Origin: a virus
Reading direction: 5' to 3' (one strand)
Length of the DNA stretch: 31,502 nt
IMG/VR virus record: IMGVR_UViG_3300035438_000513
Span: 1-31,502 of that record
Position numbers and translations under genes: made by a program. Shown in pieces: positions 5,941 through 13,295 of the stretch; positions within the stretch are counted from its first letter, which is position 1, and the number at the start of each line of letters is the position of its first letter. The notes under the pieces are model-generated. The model searched no databases. It was not told where the DNA came from and saw nothing but the letters and a program-made list of their open reading frames with translations.

Positions 5941-6547
5941 TGATTTGATTTATGTATTGTTTATAATATTCAATTGCTGCCGCTGAACGTTCTAACATTT
6001 CCTCTTCAAGTTGATAGTCACGTTCAATGGTTAACATCGTTACAAGGCTTTGAATTGGTGCATCGCACACATTATGTAGGTCTTCATTTTCGTAACCGAT
6101 TAAGTCGCTTGGTGTGTCTACCATACAGTAAGCAAGTGCAGCGCGTTCTACATTGTAAAGATACATATACCCTCGTAATTGATACTCGTAATCTTTGATA
6201 TTAATATCACCAGGTGTTGCAGGAAATGTGTCAAATGACCATGAGGTTTTAATGTCGATTATTAACTCAGGTGTGTAGATGTCGCATTCACCTGTTAGCA
6301 GCTCGGTTGTTTTACGTTCTGTATTCTTTTCGTAGTTAGTAAATAGAACATCGTTAAGTAGTTCAATTGACTGATCCTCGCATTGTATACCCTTAGTTAC
6401 GTACTTATTGTTTAACTCAGTAGTGTAACCAAAGTAGTCTTGTTTAGCAATTGACTTGATGTAGCTCTTTGCTGTTTCGGACAGTGCCTCACTTTTACTT
6501 CGTGAGGCTGTCATAATTTTCGGGAGTGATGAACATCTGATTAGCAT
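5921..6547 (-). CDS. PD-(D/E)XK exonuclease (YqaJ/RecE-like)
   Basis: A 208-residue nuclease with the viral recombinase pattern: VTKGIQCEDQSIELL (about 50-64, the helix with the first acidic residue), LLTGECDIYTPELIIDIKTS (about 83-102, the G-x-D ... D-x-K core) and YEYQLRGYMYLY with the motif-IV glutamine. Enzymes of this kind resect double-stranded ends 5' to 3' to expose ssDNA for an annealing protein. The ERF gene lies two genes upstream, so the two probably form a two-component recombination system, with the DUF3127 protein as possible ssDNA partner. Start overlaps the preceding stop by 7 bases. Confidence 0.86.
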   Translation of the reverse strand: MLIRCSSLPKIMTASRSKSEALSETAKSYIKSIAKQDYFGYTTELNNKYVTKGIQCEDQSIELLNDVLFTNYEKNTERKTTELLTGECDIYTPELIIDIKTSWSFDTFPATPGDINIKDYEYQLRGYMYLYNVERAALAYCMVDTPSDLIGYENEDLHNVCDAPIQSLVTMLTIERDYQLEEEMLERSAAAIEYYKQYINQINEKKYS

Positions 6548-6825
6548 GATTTTTTAAATTTTAATTGATTATACTTTAATAATTCAGCTTCTTCATGTTC
6601 CGTTAAGTCTTGTGTAACTTCACAATCAATATAAAGTGTATCCGATGTAATACTATACCATTGATGCGTTGCTTTTCCAATAAATTCAACTGATACAAAT
6701 TCAACTCCTTCTGATATTGAATCATAAAAAACAACAGAAGAACCAATAGGAGCAATATATTTTTTCCCTTTTAACGACATTAAAGGTTCGCACTCTTTAT
6801 CGTGTAATTCATATGTTACTAACAT
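6541..6825 (-). CDS. Hypothetical beta-rich protein in recombination operon
   Basis: A 94-residue protein starting MLVTYELHDKECEPLMSLKG between the ERF and exonuclease genes, overlapping both by 7 bases. Alternating hydrophobic residues (GSSVVFYDSISEGVEFVSVE, then THQWYSITSDTLYIDCEV) suggest a small beta fold followed by a charged helix (EHEEAELLKYNQLKFKK). No known domain. Position suggests a role near recombination. Confidence 0.7.
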   Translation of the reverse strand: MLVTYELHDKECEPLMSLKGKKYIAPIGSSVVFYDSISEGVEFVSVEFIGKATHQWYSITSDTLYIDCEVTQDLTEHEEAELLKYNQLKFKKSC

Positions 6826-7328
6826 AGCTCTAATTGTTTAGGTGTTAATTCAAACTTATCTTTTAATTTTTCCATTGTGTACTCCCCTTTTTTGATTTTC
6901 TCAAGTGCAGCTTGTAAACGTTCGTCGGTTATTGTTTCTTTCTTTTTTGGTGTTGGTGCTTTTGAGTCAGGGTCACTTTCTGTTTCGTCAATTAAAAACA
7001 AACCATTTAAAGCATATTTGCGAGCGTAACTTGATGCAGTCCCTGTTGTCTGTTCAGAACTCATGCCTTTATGCTCTCCCATCTCAGCAAAACCAAAAAC
7101 CTCAATAGACTCAGCTTCGTGTTTAAATGTTGCAGTTGCTTTTAAAAATAACTTATTACCTATCTCAACTATTGAATCTGACATTAACAATAATGAATCA
7201 TATTTGTTAAGTAAAGGCTTTAAAGACTCTAATATTTGTTCCGCACTTCTATACTTGTACTTCCCAAATGCGTTGAATGAACCTTTTGGACATTTCAACT
7301 CTGCCTGTATTTTAATTAAATTTTTCAT
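6819..7328 (-). CDS. ERF family single-strand annealing protein
   Basis: ERF proteins, like that of phage P22, anneal complementary single strands and act with an exonuclease in phage recombination and circularisation. The 169-residue product shows the family: FNAFGKYKYRSAEQILESLK (about 19-38), then the strongly conserved GMSSEQTTGTASSYARKYAL (about 88-107) followed by NGLFLIDETESDPD. The C-terminal third is lysine-rich and helical. It starts with an ATGA overlap on the preceding stop, and the YqaJ-like exonuclease is two genes downstream in the same operon. Confidence 0.95.
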   Translation of the reverse strand: MKNLIKIQAELKCPKGSFNAFGKYKYRSAEQILESLKPLLNKYDSLLLMSDSIVEIGNKLFLKATATFKHEAESIEVFGFAEMGEHKGMSSEQTTGTASSYARKYALNGLFLIDETESDPDSKAPTPKKKETITDERLQAALEKIKKGEYTMEKLKDKFELTPKQLELC

Positions 7329-7537
7329 GATACAATTAGTTTAACGTTGTTTTTCTTAAAGATTGTCATTTCTAAATCGTATTCAATCGAATCCCAATTA
7401 ATGTTTAAATGGTCAATCAATACGTCTTGTTCAAAAGCACCGAGTACTATCGACCCGTTGTAAATGCTAATTGAAAAGAACTTTGAAGCATCGACCTTCC
7501 GAAGTATCAATGCTAATTTTCTAAGGTTTGTTTTCAT
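7325..7537 (-). CDS. Small hypothetical protein, first gene of recombination operon
   Basis: A 70-residue product starting MKTNLRKLALILRKVDASKF, 25 bases after a promoter-like sequence and coupled by ATGA to the ERF gene. The sequence alternates helix and strand (FFSISIYNGSIVLGAFEQDV) and looks like a compact alpha/beta fold. No family recognised. Being first in the operon, it may be an early regulator or an anti-host protein, but nothing in the sequence shows it. Confidence 0.7.
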   Translation of the reverse strand: MKTNLRKLALILRKVDASKFFSISIYNGSIVLGAFEQDVLIDHLNINWDSIEYDLEMTIFKKNNVKLIVS

Positions 7538-7561
7538 TGTGTGTTTTGTTTAGTTATGTTA

Positions 7562-7591
7562 CAAATATAATCATTAATAATTAATCTGAAA
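7562..7591 (-). promoter_or_regulatory. Bacteroidota-type promoter for recombination operon
   Basis: Minus strand: -7 box TATATTTG (7562-7569) exactly fits TAnnTTTG; 18 bases upstream lies TTTC (7588-7591), one mismatch from the -33 TTTG. It stands in the short gap between the VRR-NUC stop and the 70-residue gene, and should drive that gene, ERF, exonuclease, DUF3127 and onward. Confidence 0.65.
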
Positions 7592-7609
7592 CTATTTCTT
7601 TAAATTTTT

Positions 7610-7930
7610 CTAAACTTTTTCTTTAAATTCATCTAAAGACCTTACTAAATGGTATTTAAAACCTTGTAATTCTATTATTTTCTGGAACTCTTTTTGCTTT
7701 TCGCTTTGTTTTCCTTTTAAGTCTTTACATTCAACAAATAATACTTCTCCGTTATTTATACAAATCAAATCAGAAACCCCAGACATTAAACCTGTGGCTT
7801 TTTTAAACATTTGTTCTTTTGCGCTTTTACCTTCATTAGGTACTGAAAAAATAATATTATTATTATTCAAATTATTATTTCTATACCAAATAATTATTTC
7901 TTGCTGTATTTTAGATTCCGATTTTTGCAT
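7610..7930 (-). CDS. VRR-NUC domain nuclease
   Basis: A 106-residue stand-alone VRR-NUC protein of the PD-(D/E)XK superfamily. It starts ESKIQQEIIIWYRNNN, has SVPNEG, then TGLMSGVSDLICI (the metal-binding D), EVLFVECKDLKGKQSEKQKE (E-x-K core) and YHLVRSLDEF at the end. In phages such proteins are often next to an SF2 helicase, and here the gene overlaps the helicase gene's end by 20 bases. Stand-alone viral VRR-NUCs are thought to cut branched or structured DNA such as junctions during replication or packaging; that role is family knowledge, not visible here. Confidence 0.92.
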   Translation of the reverse strand: MQKSESKIQQEIIIWYRNNNLNNNNIIFSVPNEGKSAKEQMFKKATGLMSGVSDLICINNGEVLFVECKDLKGKQSEKQKEFQKIIELQGFKYHLVRSLDEFKEKV

Positions 7931-9407
7931 CTCTTTTTTGTTTTAATTGATTTAACATTAAATCTTTATGCCATTTATTATTTTTTACATTGTGTTTTTT
8001 ACACCAATTATCTAATTCAATTAAAGCTTGTGAATCACAAAAATTATCATCTACAACATCAACATTTTTAACTTGATAATTTAATATATGTTCTTGTATC
8101 TTATGTAAAATTGCGTATGGTTTCCATTGTCTTTGCTCTGCTAATTCATAAAGCCTATCATAAGGAATATTAATAGGTTTTTCTTTTGTAAGCAAATAAA
8201 GCTTCTGTTCTTTTTCTTCTTTGGCTTGTTTTTCTCTCTCTTCTTCAAAATCAAAACCGCAATTTTCACAATTAACTTTTCTTACGTGTTGTGTAAAGCT
8301 ACACTCTGGACATTCTTTTATTGGACTAGCACCTTCTTTTTTTTCTCCTTTATCTTTTTTAGAACCTTTTAAAAAATAATTTTGCCAATCAAAATACCCA
8401 TCATAAAAACCATGTCTTATTGTGTTTTTACCTAAATCTAAAACTATAAATTTATCTTTGTTTTCATATAACCTAGACCCCCTTCCAATCATTTGTAAAT
8501 ATAAAGCAAGGCTTTTTGTCGCTCTATTTAAAATTATACCTTTAACACTTGGTTCATCAAATCCTGCTGTTAAAACACCAACGTTACAAAGTATTGCATC
8601 ATCTTGCTCTTTAAACTTTTTTAGTATGCTTTTTCTTTCATTTAATGGTGTTTCACCTGTAAGAGTGTAAACATTCAAACCCTCATTTTTAAAAGCATTA
8701 TAAACATCATCATTATGCTTTAAATTTACATTAAAAATTAATGTCTTATTTCCTTTTAATTTATCCCAATAAGCATCTATAACATTTTTAACCATCTTTT
8801 CAGATGAGTAAAATTCTTCCATTTGCTTCTCGTCAAAATCACCGCCTTTTGTTTTCCATTTTTGCTTTGATACTAAATCTGATGCAAAACCATAAACATT
8901 ACAATTCAATAAATAATTATTATCAATCAATTTATTAATCGAAACAGGCATGATCATTTTATTATAATAATTAGATAAAGGCTGTTCATTAATTGGTGTT
9001 GCAGTTACCCCTAGAATTTTAGTGTTTTTACATTCAAAAAAAGGGAGTTTTTTAAAGTTACCAATATGTGCTTCATCTATTATTATTAATCCAAAAGTTG
9101 GTAATTTATCCAATCTTCTGTTTAAAGTTTCAACCATACCAACGTAAAAATCAAAATCTGTTGGTATTAATTTAACTCCTCTTTCAATCGAAAAACATCT
9201 TTCCCCTAAACTTTTTTTAGCCTGTTCTAATAATTCAGTTCTATGAACTAATATTAAAACTTTTTGAATGTGTTCTGTAAAATGTCTTTTAGCAACTTCA
9301 CAAAATGTAAATGTTTTTCCTGCTCCAGTAGGCATCTGTAAAAGTATATTTTTTTCTGTAGATGCTTCAAATTCTTGTATTGCCTTGTGTTGATAGTCCC
9401 TTAACAT
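7911..9407 (-). CDS. SF2 DEAD/DEAH-type helicase with zinc finger
   Basis: A 498-residue superfamily 2 helicase. Walker A is PTGAGKT (26-32), motif II DEAH (111-114), motif III TAT near 135, then LAGF-style GVLTAGFDEPSVKG and motif VI QMIGRGSRL near 312-320. After the helicase core a CxxC ... CxxC zinc-binding segment occurs (CPECSFTQH and CENCGFDF), followed by a charged C-terminal region. The gene lies four bases after the primase-helicase and overlaps the VRR-NUC gene, so these three act together in phage DNA replication, perhaps in branch migration or origin opening. Architecture resembles phage and mobile-element RadD/UvsW-like helicases. Confidence 0.95.
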   Translation of the reverse strand: MLRDYQHKAIQEFEASTEKNILLQMPTGAGKTFTFCEVAKRHFTEHIQKVLILVHRTELLEQAKKSLGERCFSIERGVKLIPTDFDFYVGMVETLNRRLDKLPTFGLIIIDEAHIGNFKKLPFFECKNTKILGVTATPINEQPLSNYYNKMIMPVSINKLIDNNYLLNCNVYGFASDLVSKQKWKTKGGDFDEKQMEEFYSSEKMVKNVIDAYWDKLKGNKTLIFNVNLKHNDDVYNAFKNEGLNVYTLTGETPLNERKSILKKFKEQDDAILCNVGVLTAGFDEPSVKGIILNRATKSLALYLQMIGRGSRLYENKDKFIVLDLGKNTIRHGFYDGYFDWQNYFLKGSKKDKGEKKEGASPIKECPECSFTQHVRKVNCENCGFDFEEEREKQAKEEKEQKLYLLTKEKPINIPYDRLYELAEQRQWKPYAILHKIQEHILNYQVKNVDVVDDNFCDSQALIELDNWCKKHNVKNNKWHKDLMLNQLKQKRDAKIGI

Positions 9408-9410
9408 AAC

Positions 9411-11501
9411 TTAATTAAATATACATTCATAAAATCTTATTGTTTTTCCATTTACCTTTTGAATCTTTTGTTCATAGCCACAAATCTTTAAGGCTTGACC
9501 GATTCTCTTAGTAGACGTTCTTAAACTAGGAAACAATCTTTCTAATTCTAGTTTTATATCTGTGTTTGTCATCTTAGTGTAAGGGTCTGGAATTAAATTT
9601 CTATCTATCAATTCAACCTCAGACATTACCTCTGTATTTTTAGTTGTTGACTTATTTAAATACTCAATTTCTCCTTTCGTTAAAAACCATGCTGTTTTAT
9701 CCTGCTCCCATTCTTTATATAATTCAACAAACAATTTTGTTTTATCTATCTTTTTAAATCTATCAAAATCAAATGAAATTAAATTTATAGGAATAATCCT
9801 TCTATTACCTGTCGGGTCGTTTATTATTTCGTAATCATTTGATGTACCACCTAATACTGCTAATCTGTTTAAATCTTCCGAAACTTTACCAAAAGGCATT
9901 CTTATCGAGAAACTTTGTTGTGAAGATAAACGCTTTAATTTTGTAGCATCTCTTTTAGATTTACCACCAAATTCATCATCTACAATCAACCATTTTTTAG
10001 TCATTAAAATTTCAGAATCTTTACCTTCATCTAAATTTGATTCTGCATAAAACTTTTTTAAATCTTCTGGAAATAAATTTCTAAAAAATTCTGTTTTTTT
10101 AATACCTTGTTCACCGCTTAATACTAGAATCATTAATGAATATGTACCGTGAGCAGAACCTATTAATCCTAACATCCATTTTTTTAAATAAACATCTAAA
10201 TAATCTGTTATAACTAGCTTTTCTCTTTCTTCATATATTACACTTTCAATCTCAAAACACTTTATTAATTCATCAAAATTGTCTTTTGCTTCAATATGTT
10301 TGTTTTGTTCAAACCAATTAGTTATCGGGTTGTAAGATTCAGAATTATCAACATTTTGAATTAACGTAAATATTTTATCTTTAGATATTTTATCGTCTAT
10401 TTTTGTCCAAACTTGAGTGTAAAATTTTGCTAGTGTTCGGTCTGTCATTTCTTCTTTGCCAAATTCAAAATTTCTCGTTACCTCATTAAATCTAACTTTC
10501 GATAATTTTATTAAATCAATTATTAAATCAATTTCTGTTTTTTCTTCATTATCTTTTTCTTTAAATTTTTCAACTAAATTTTCATCATCTCGAATGTTTA
10601 ACTCTTTTAAAATCTCTTTTGGATTATCAGATAACTTTACAATAGATTTTATTTGTTCAGTTTTTTCAGATGTTAATTTAATGCCTGCTTCTCTAAACTT
10701 ATAATAAACACTAGAAATTGTTATTCCTGTACCTTCTCTTTTTAAAGCTTGTGTATAATCCTTTTCTGCTTTTTCAGAATTATATTTTACAGACGACCTA
10801 CATAAAGCATGAAAATAATCTCTACCATCTTCTCGAAATTCTGAAACTAATGCAAAGCATAAACCAATATAATCATTATAATCATCAAACAAATTCATAT
10901 AACTTGCTTGATTTACCATTTCATCAAAATCAGATTTTACAACTATTGTCTTAAAATTCTTTTTATCAACCTCTTTTTTCTTTAAGTATTTTTTAAAGGT
11001 TTTTGATTTGTTATTTTGAAATAAATGCGGGTCATAAGATACAAAGCGCAACCTTGAAACATCTTTACAAGCTTTATCAAGAACTATTGAATAATTTATG
11101 AAGAAATATTCTTCTAAACCTAAATAAGCATCTAAATGTTTATTACCGTCTATTTTTACATAAATAGCATATCCACCATTGCCAGAACAAGAAGCATGAA
11201 CTACATAAACATATTCGTCTCTTTTGATATCTTCAATGTCAAAAGTGCAAATCTGATCTTTTGCATCCACATCTAAACAAATAATGTTTGAATGTTCTAC
11301 CAAGCTTTTAATTTCGCGTTGAGCAAACACTCCAGATGGTGTTAAACAATGCAGTTTTGTCTTTTCAATTTTGTTAGTTCTATAATCTAACACTTCATCC
11401 TGCCACTGTCCATTTTTCACACCATCAAAAAACTCCTGTTCAGATAAGTTTCTAATTGGTTTTGCCTTTGGCTCTTTGCAGTATTTAAAAATACTAATCA
11501 T
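9411..11501 (-). CDS. Primase-helicase: BT4734-like N-domain and VirE-type ATPase
   Basis: This 696-residue replication protein joins three modules. Residues 1-180 match the BT4734-like N-terminal domain, an archaeo-eukaryotic primase relative, with ICLDVDAKD (D77, D79) and SCSGNGGYAIYVKI. Residues 190-275 resemble a primase C-terminal helical domain (GLCFALVSEFREDGRDYFHA). Residues about 430-600 are a virulence-associated E/SF3-like ATPase, with GEQGIKKT (463-470) as Walker A and WLIVDDEF (504-511) as Walker B, then GGTSNDYEIINDPTGNRR. In Walker A the expected glycine before Lys-Thr is lysine. The protein probably primes and unwinds phage DNA; it is the first gene after the candidate origin and its own promoter. 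Confidence 0.93.
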   Translation of the reverse strand: MISIFKYCKEPKAKPIRNLSEQEFFDGVKNGQWQDEVLDYRTNKIEKTKLHCLTPSGVFAQREIKSLVEHSNIICLDVDAKDQICTFDIEDIKRDEYVYVVHASCSGNGGYAIYVKIDGNKHLDAYLGLEEYFFINYSIVLDKACKDVSRLRFVSYDPHLFQNNKSKTFKKYLKKKEVDKKNFKTIVVKSDFDEMVNQASYMNLFDDYNDYIGLCFALVSEFREDGRDYFHALCRSSVKYNSEKAEKDYTQALKREGTGITISSVYYKFREAGIKLTSEKTEQIKSIVKLSDNPKEILKELNIRDDENLVEKFKEKDNEEKTEIDLIIDLIKLSKVRFNEVTRNFEFGKEEMTDRTLAKFYTQVWTKIDDKISKDKIFTLIQNVDNSESYNPITNWFEQNKHIEAKDNFDELIKCFEIESVIYEEREKLVITDYLDVYLKKWMLGLIGSAHGTYSLMILVLSGEQGIKKTEFFRNLFPEDLKKFYAESNLDEGKDSEILMTKKWLIVDDEFGGKSKRDATKLKRLSSQQSFSIRMPFGKVSEDLNRLAVLGGTSNDYEIINDPTGNRRIIPINLISFDFDRFKKIDKTKLFVELYKEWEQDKTAWFLTKGEIEYLNKSTTKNTEVMSEVELIDRNLIPDPYTKMTNTDIKLELERLFPSLRTSTKRIGQALKICGYEQKIQKVNGKTIRFYECIFN

Positions 11502-11523
11502 AATTTAATTTTTTTTAATGCAA

Positions 11524-11600
11524 AAAGGGTCTCAAATGTTCGGAGGGACGTTCCTACTAATTCAAAACCCTTTATTAAATAATTTCTTTTTGTGCGTCCC
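11524..11600 (-). promoter_or_regulatory. Primase operon leader with pseudoknot-like pairing
   Basis: In transcript order the leader holds GGGACG (11600-11595), AAAGGGT (11583-11577), CGTCCC (11550-11545) and ACCCTTT (11530-11524). First pairs with third and second with fourth, an interleaved arrangement that is the definition of an H-type pseudoknot. The second helix ends 22 bases before the primase ATG. The pairing is perfect at sequence level; a regulatory role, such as autogenous repression of the primase, is inference. Confidence 0.45.
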
Positions 11601-11610
11601 TTCACGGGTA

Positions 11611-11640
11611 CAAATATACTTATTTTTTTAATTTATCAAA
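11611..11640 (-). promoter_or_regulatory. Bacteroidota-type promoter for primase operon
   Basis: Minus strand: -33 TTTG (11637-11640), 18-base spacer, -7 TATATTTG (11611-11618), an essentially perfect match to the phylum consensus. It lies between the repeat array and the primase, giving a leader of about 105 bases. Confidence 0.8.
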
Positions 11641-11664
11641 CATTTTTTTATTTTTTTTTTTGAC

Positions 11665-11936
11665 GGTTACAGGTTACAGATGGTTACAGATCAGTTTTTC
11701 AATCTGTAACCGCTCAAACCCCTAGTGTTTATTGGTATTTATATATATAGGTTACAGGTTACACTTAATATACATATTTTTAACTACTTTATTTTTTTTT
11801 TTGTTTGATTAAACTTTATTTTTTTTACGCTAGAAGTTTTAAAAAAGTTAAAAAAATGGCGGTCTTCTGTAACCGCTTTGTAACACTTTGATAATCAGAC
11901 TGTTTTCGGTTACACGTTTTTTGTTAATCTGTAACT
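11665..11936. repeat. GGTTACA repeat array, candidate replication origin or operator
   Basis: This belongs to the only long gene-free stretch (11502-12022). Ten copies of GGTTACAG/C or its complement occur at 11665, 11672, 11682, 11704(-), 11750, 11757, 11867(-), 11879(- partial), 11908 and 11929(- partial). Three are in tandem, and two make a perfect 10-base inverted repeat, GGTTACAGAT 11682-11691 with ATCTGTAACC 11702-11711. CTGTAACCGCT is repeated at 11704 and 11867. The copies are interspersed with T-runs and very AT-rich DNA that could melt easily. Placement just upstream of the primase operon is typical of iterons; clustered operators for a phage regulator are the alternative. Confidence 0.75.
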
Positions 11937-11951
11937 TTTTTACGAATCAAC

Positions 11952-11977
11952 AAAAAAACCGACTTGTTAGGTCGGTT
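11952..11977 (-). terminator. Rho-independent terminator after glucosaminidase operon
   Basis: On the minus strand AACCGAC (11977-11971) pairs with GTCGGTT (11963-11957) around an ACCTAACAA-type loop, followed by a T run to 11952. It lies 46 bases beyond the glucosaminidase stop and separates that operon from the repeat array. Confidence 0.85.
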
Positions 11978-12022
11978 TAGTTGGTTAAAAAGGAGGTTGC
12001 CAGCATTCACCTACCGTTTCCA

Positions 12023-12388
12023 TCAAAACTTTTTTAACATTTCAATATAGCCTTCCTCTTCCGCGTATCCTATTTTTTGCAAGAACACGTAATAATCGCC
12101 TTTAACGTATCTTTTATCCTGCCAAGCCTTGTAATACTCTACACAAGCGTCAACGCTCTTAAAACGCATTAAACGACCCTTATAAATGAATCCGAACGCA
12201 TTGTTATACTCCGTAAATGCTCTGCTAACTCCATTACCCGTTTCAAGACGGTATTGTGCGTAAACAATTTCAGGATGTTTTATCCCCTTGTCTTTGATTT
12301 GCTGTAAAGTCAATTGAGCGCCAGATATACTGCTCATCAGCAGAAAGCTCGTCATAAGTAGGGGTTTGATATTCATAATCTTCTTCAT
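12023..12388 (-). CDS. Exported glucosaminidase-like endolysin
   Basis: The 121-residue product (ATG at 12388) starts MKKIMNIKPLLMTSFLLMSS, a basic n-region and hydrophobic stretch that look like a Sec signal peptide cut near ISGAQ. The mature part matches the N-acetylglucosaminidase (FlgJ/LYZ2-like) fold: VYAQYRLETGNGVS with the probable catalytic glutamate, then EYNNAFGFIYKG, AWQDKRY and FLQKIGYAEEEGYI. It would cleave peptidoglycan glycan strands in the periplasm. An upstream TTG at 12412 keeps the frame open, but ATG gives the better signal peptide. It overlaps the HTH gene by 119 bases, exactly over the signal peptide region. It may be a lysis enzyme exported independently of holin. Confidence 0.82.
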   Translation of the reverse strand: MKKIMNIKPLLMTSFLLMSSISGAQLTLQQIKDKGIKHPEIVYAQYRLETGNGVSRAFTEYNNAFGFIYKGRLMRFKSVDACVEYYKAWQDKRYVKGDYYVFLQKIGYAEEEGYIEMLKKF

Positions 12389-12578
12389 AATATGGTTGAT
12401 TTTTATGCCCAAAATATAGGCTTGTTATGTACTTTTTTCCTTCCCATGTTGCGATTGCGTGTCCAACGGTCGCAATGGGAACGTTTAAATGTTTAGCTAT
12501 ATCTAATTGAATCCATCCAGATTCGAGCATGTTACGTACACGCTCGTAAATGTAATCATAGTTCGAAGGGCTTTTCAC
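12270..12578 (-). CDS. Helix-turn-helix protein, 102 aa
   Basis: The best start is GTG at 12578 (KSPSNYDYIYERVRNMLESG). Residues about 17-45 form a clear HTH: MLESGWIQLDIAKHLNVPIA followed by TVGHAIATWEGKKY, similar to Trp-repressor/RNA polymerase region-4-like or transposase-like recognition helices. The C-terminal half is acidic and tyrosine-rich and overlaps the glucosaminidase gene for 119 bases (143 if its TTG start is used). It could be a small transcription regulator; its operators are unknown. ATG at 12530 would remove the first 16 residues but keep the HTH. Confidence 0.65.
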   Translation of the reverse strand: MKSPSNYDYIYERVRNMLESGWIQLDIAKHLNVPIATVGHAIATWEGKKYITSLYFGHKNQPYYEEDYEYQTPTYDELSADEQYIWRSIDFTANQRQGDKTS

Positions 12579-12885
12579 AATAGCAATTTATTAAAATGTT
12601 TTGAAACGGTGCGTCTTGGTCGTGATCTGTAACCATGTACTCACCCGAACCTCCACACGTTATACACTTATTTATTTCTGCAAACTCGGTAAATTGCTCT
12701 AACTCCATCGTTGTACAGATACGGTTTCCAGGTTCATCATACACTAAACCGTCATTGATGTACAAACGTTCTCTAAGCTCTTCAAATGATGCGTATACAC
12801 TATCGCTGTCAAGACTTACAAATTCCACGTCTGAGGGCATAATTAACGTGTCTACCTTGAATATCTTTTTAATTAACGTCTTCAT
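12556..12885 (-). CDS. Zinc-finger-like hypothetical protein, 109 aa
   Basis: The product starts MKTLIKKIFKVDTLIMPSDV and ends with a cysteine cluster: INKCITCGGSGEYMVTDHDQ, then INCYCEKPFEL. CxxCGGSG resembles half of a DnaJ-type or phage small zinc finger, with the partner cysteines some 20 residues further. The middle is acidic. ATG at 12885 overlaps the end of the membrane protein gene upstream by 17 bases, and the end overlaps the HTH gene by 23. Function unknown; metal binding is probable. Confidence 0.7.
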   Translation of the reverse strand: MKTLIKKIFKVDTLIMPSDVEFVSLDSDSVYASFEELRERLYINDGLVYDEPGNRICTTMELEQFTEFAEINKCITCGGSGEYMVTDHDQDAPFQNILINCYCEKPFEL

Positions 12886-13021
12886 AACTTTTTGCTATTA
12901 ATGTCCAACCTAATAAAGCAATTCCAACCCATATTGCTGTTGATGTGTCCCAGTAGTGATTTACAAACCCTACCGAAATTATACATATTAAAATGTAAAG
13001 TATTGTTCTAGCGTGCTTCAT
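12869..13021 (-). CDS. Small membrane protein, 50 aa, two TM segments
   Basis: ATG at 13021 to TAA at 12869. The protein starts MKHARTILYILICIISVGFV, a first membrane helix, followed by NHYWDTS and a second, TAIWVGIALLGWTLIA, ending KSYEDVN. This is a hairpin topology with both ends probably cytoplasmic. It overlaps the preceding gene by 14 bases. It could be a holin-like, spanin-like or superinfection-exclusion protein; the nearby glucosaminidase makes a lysis role conceivable but not proven. Confidence 0.65.
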   Translation of the reverse strand: MKHARTILYILICIISVGFVNHYWDTSTAIWVGIALLGWTLIAKSYEDVN

Positions 13022-13181
13022 GACCCATAATTTTTAAGATGAATAAATAGTTTTCTCCTACAAGTTTTTGTACTTCGGTTTTTAACTTTTCTGAATACGG
13101 TACTTTTTCGCATTTGTTACCATAACCAAATTTTTCTCTAATTTCTGAAATTTGACTTTCAATTAAATCTGCTGTTTTCAT
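13008..13181 (-). CDS. Small hypothetical protein, 57 aa
   Basis: ATG at 13181 lies 24 bases downstream of a strong promoter match and is the first gene of this operon; stop TAG at 13008. The product begins MKTADLIESQISEIREKFGY, is charged and helical, and ends LFILKIMGHEAR. No domain recognised. Confidence 0.65.
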   Translation of the reverse strand: MKTADLIESQISEIREKFGYGNKCEKVPYSEKLKTEVQKLVGENYLFILKIMGHEAR

Positions 13182-13204
13182 GTGTTTTGTTTTTAATTAT
13201 GTTA

Positions 13205-13235
13205 CAAATTTAAACATTTATTATTAATACGCAAA
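13205..13235 (-). promoter_or_regulatory. Consensus Bacteroidota promoter
   Basis: Minus strand: -33 TTTG (13232-13235), exactly 19 bases, -7 TAAATTTG (13205-13212). This is a textbook match for the phylum. It stands directly downstream of the late-operon terminator and drives the five small genes ending with the glucosaminidase. Confidence 0.82.
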
Positions 13236-13244
13236 CTTTTAAGC

Positions 13245-13274
13245 AAAAAAAAAGCGATTTATTTCTAAACCGCT
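13245..13274 (-). terminator. Rho-independent terminator of the late operon
   Basis: Minus strand AGCGGTTT (13274-13267) pairs with AAATCGCT (13260-13253), eight pairs with one G-U, six-base loop, followed by nine Ts. It lies 22 bases after the stop of the L,D-transpeptidase-like gene. Confidence 0.88.
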
Positions 13275-13295
13275 CCAAAACACATTGTAAATATA

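Noticed and set aside
10456-10954. Plus-strand frames opposite the primase gene
   Set aside because: They arise from the AT-rich complement of the primase coding sequence, with composition rich in Phe, Ser, Asn and Leu and no recognisable domain.
11665-11936. CRISPR array
   Set aside because: Repeats are only 7-8 bases, occur in both orientations and at irregular distances, and no cas genes are near.
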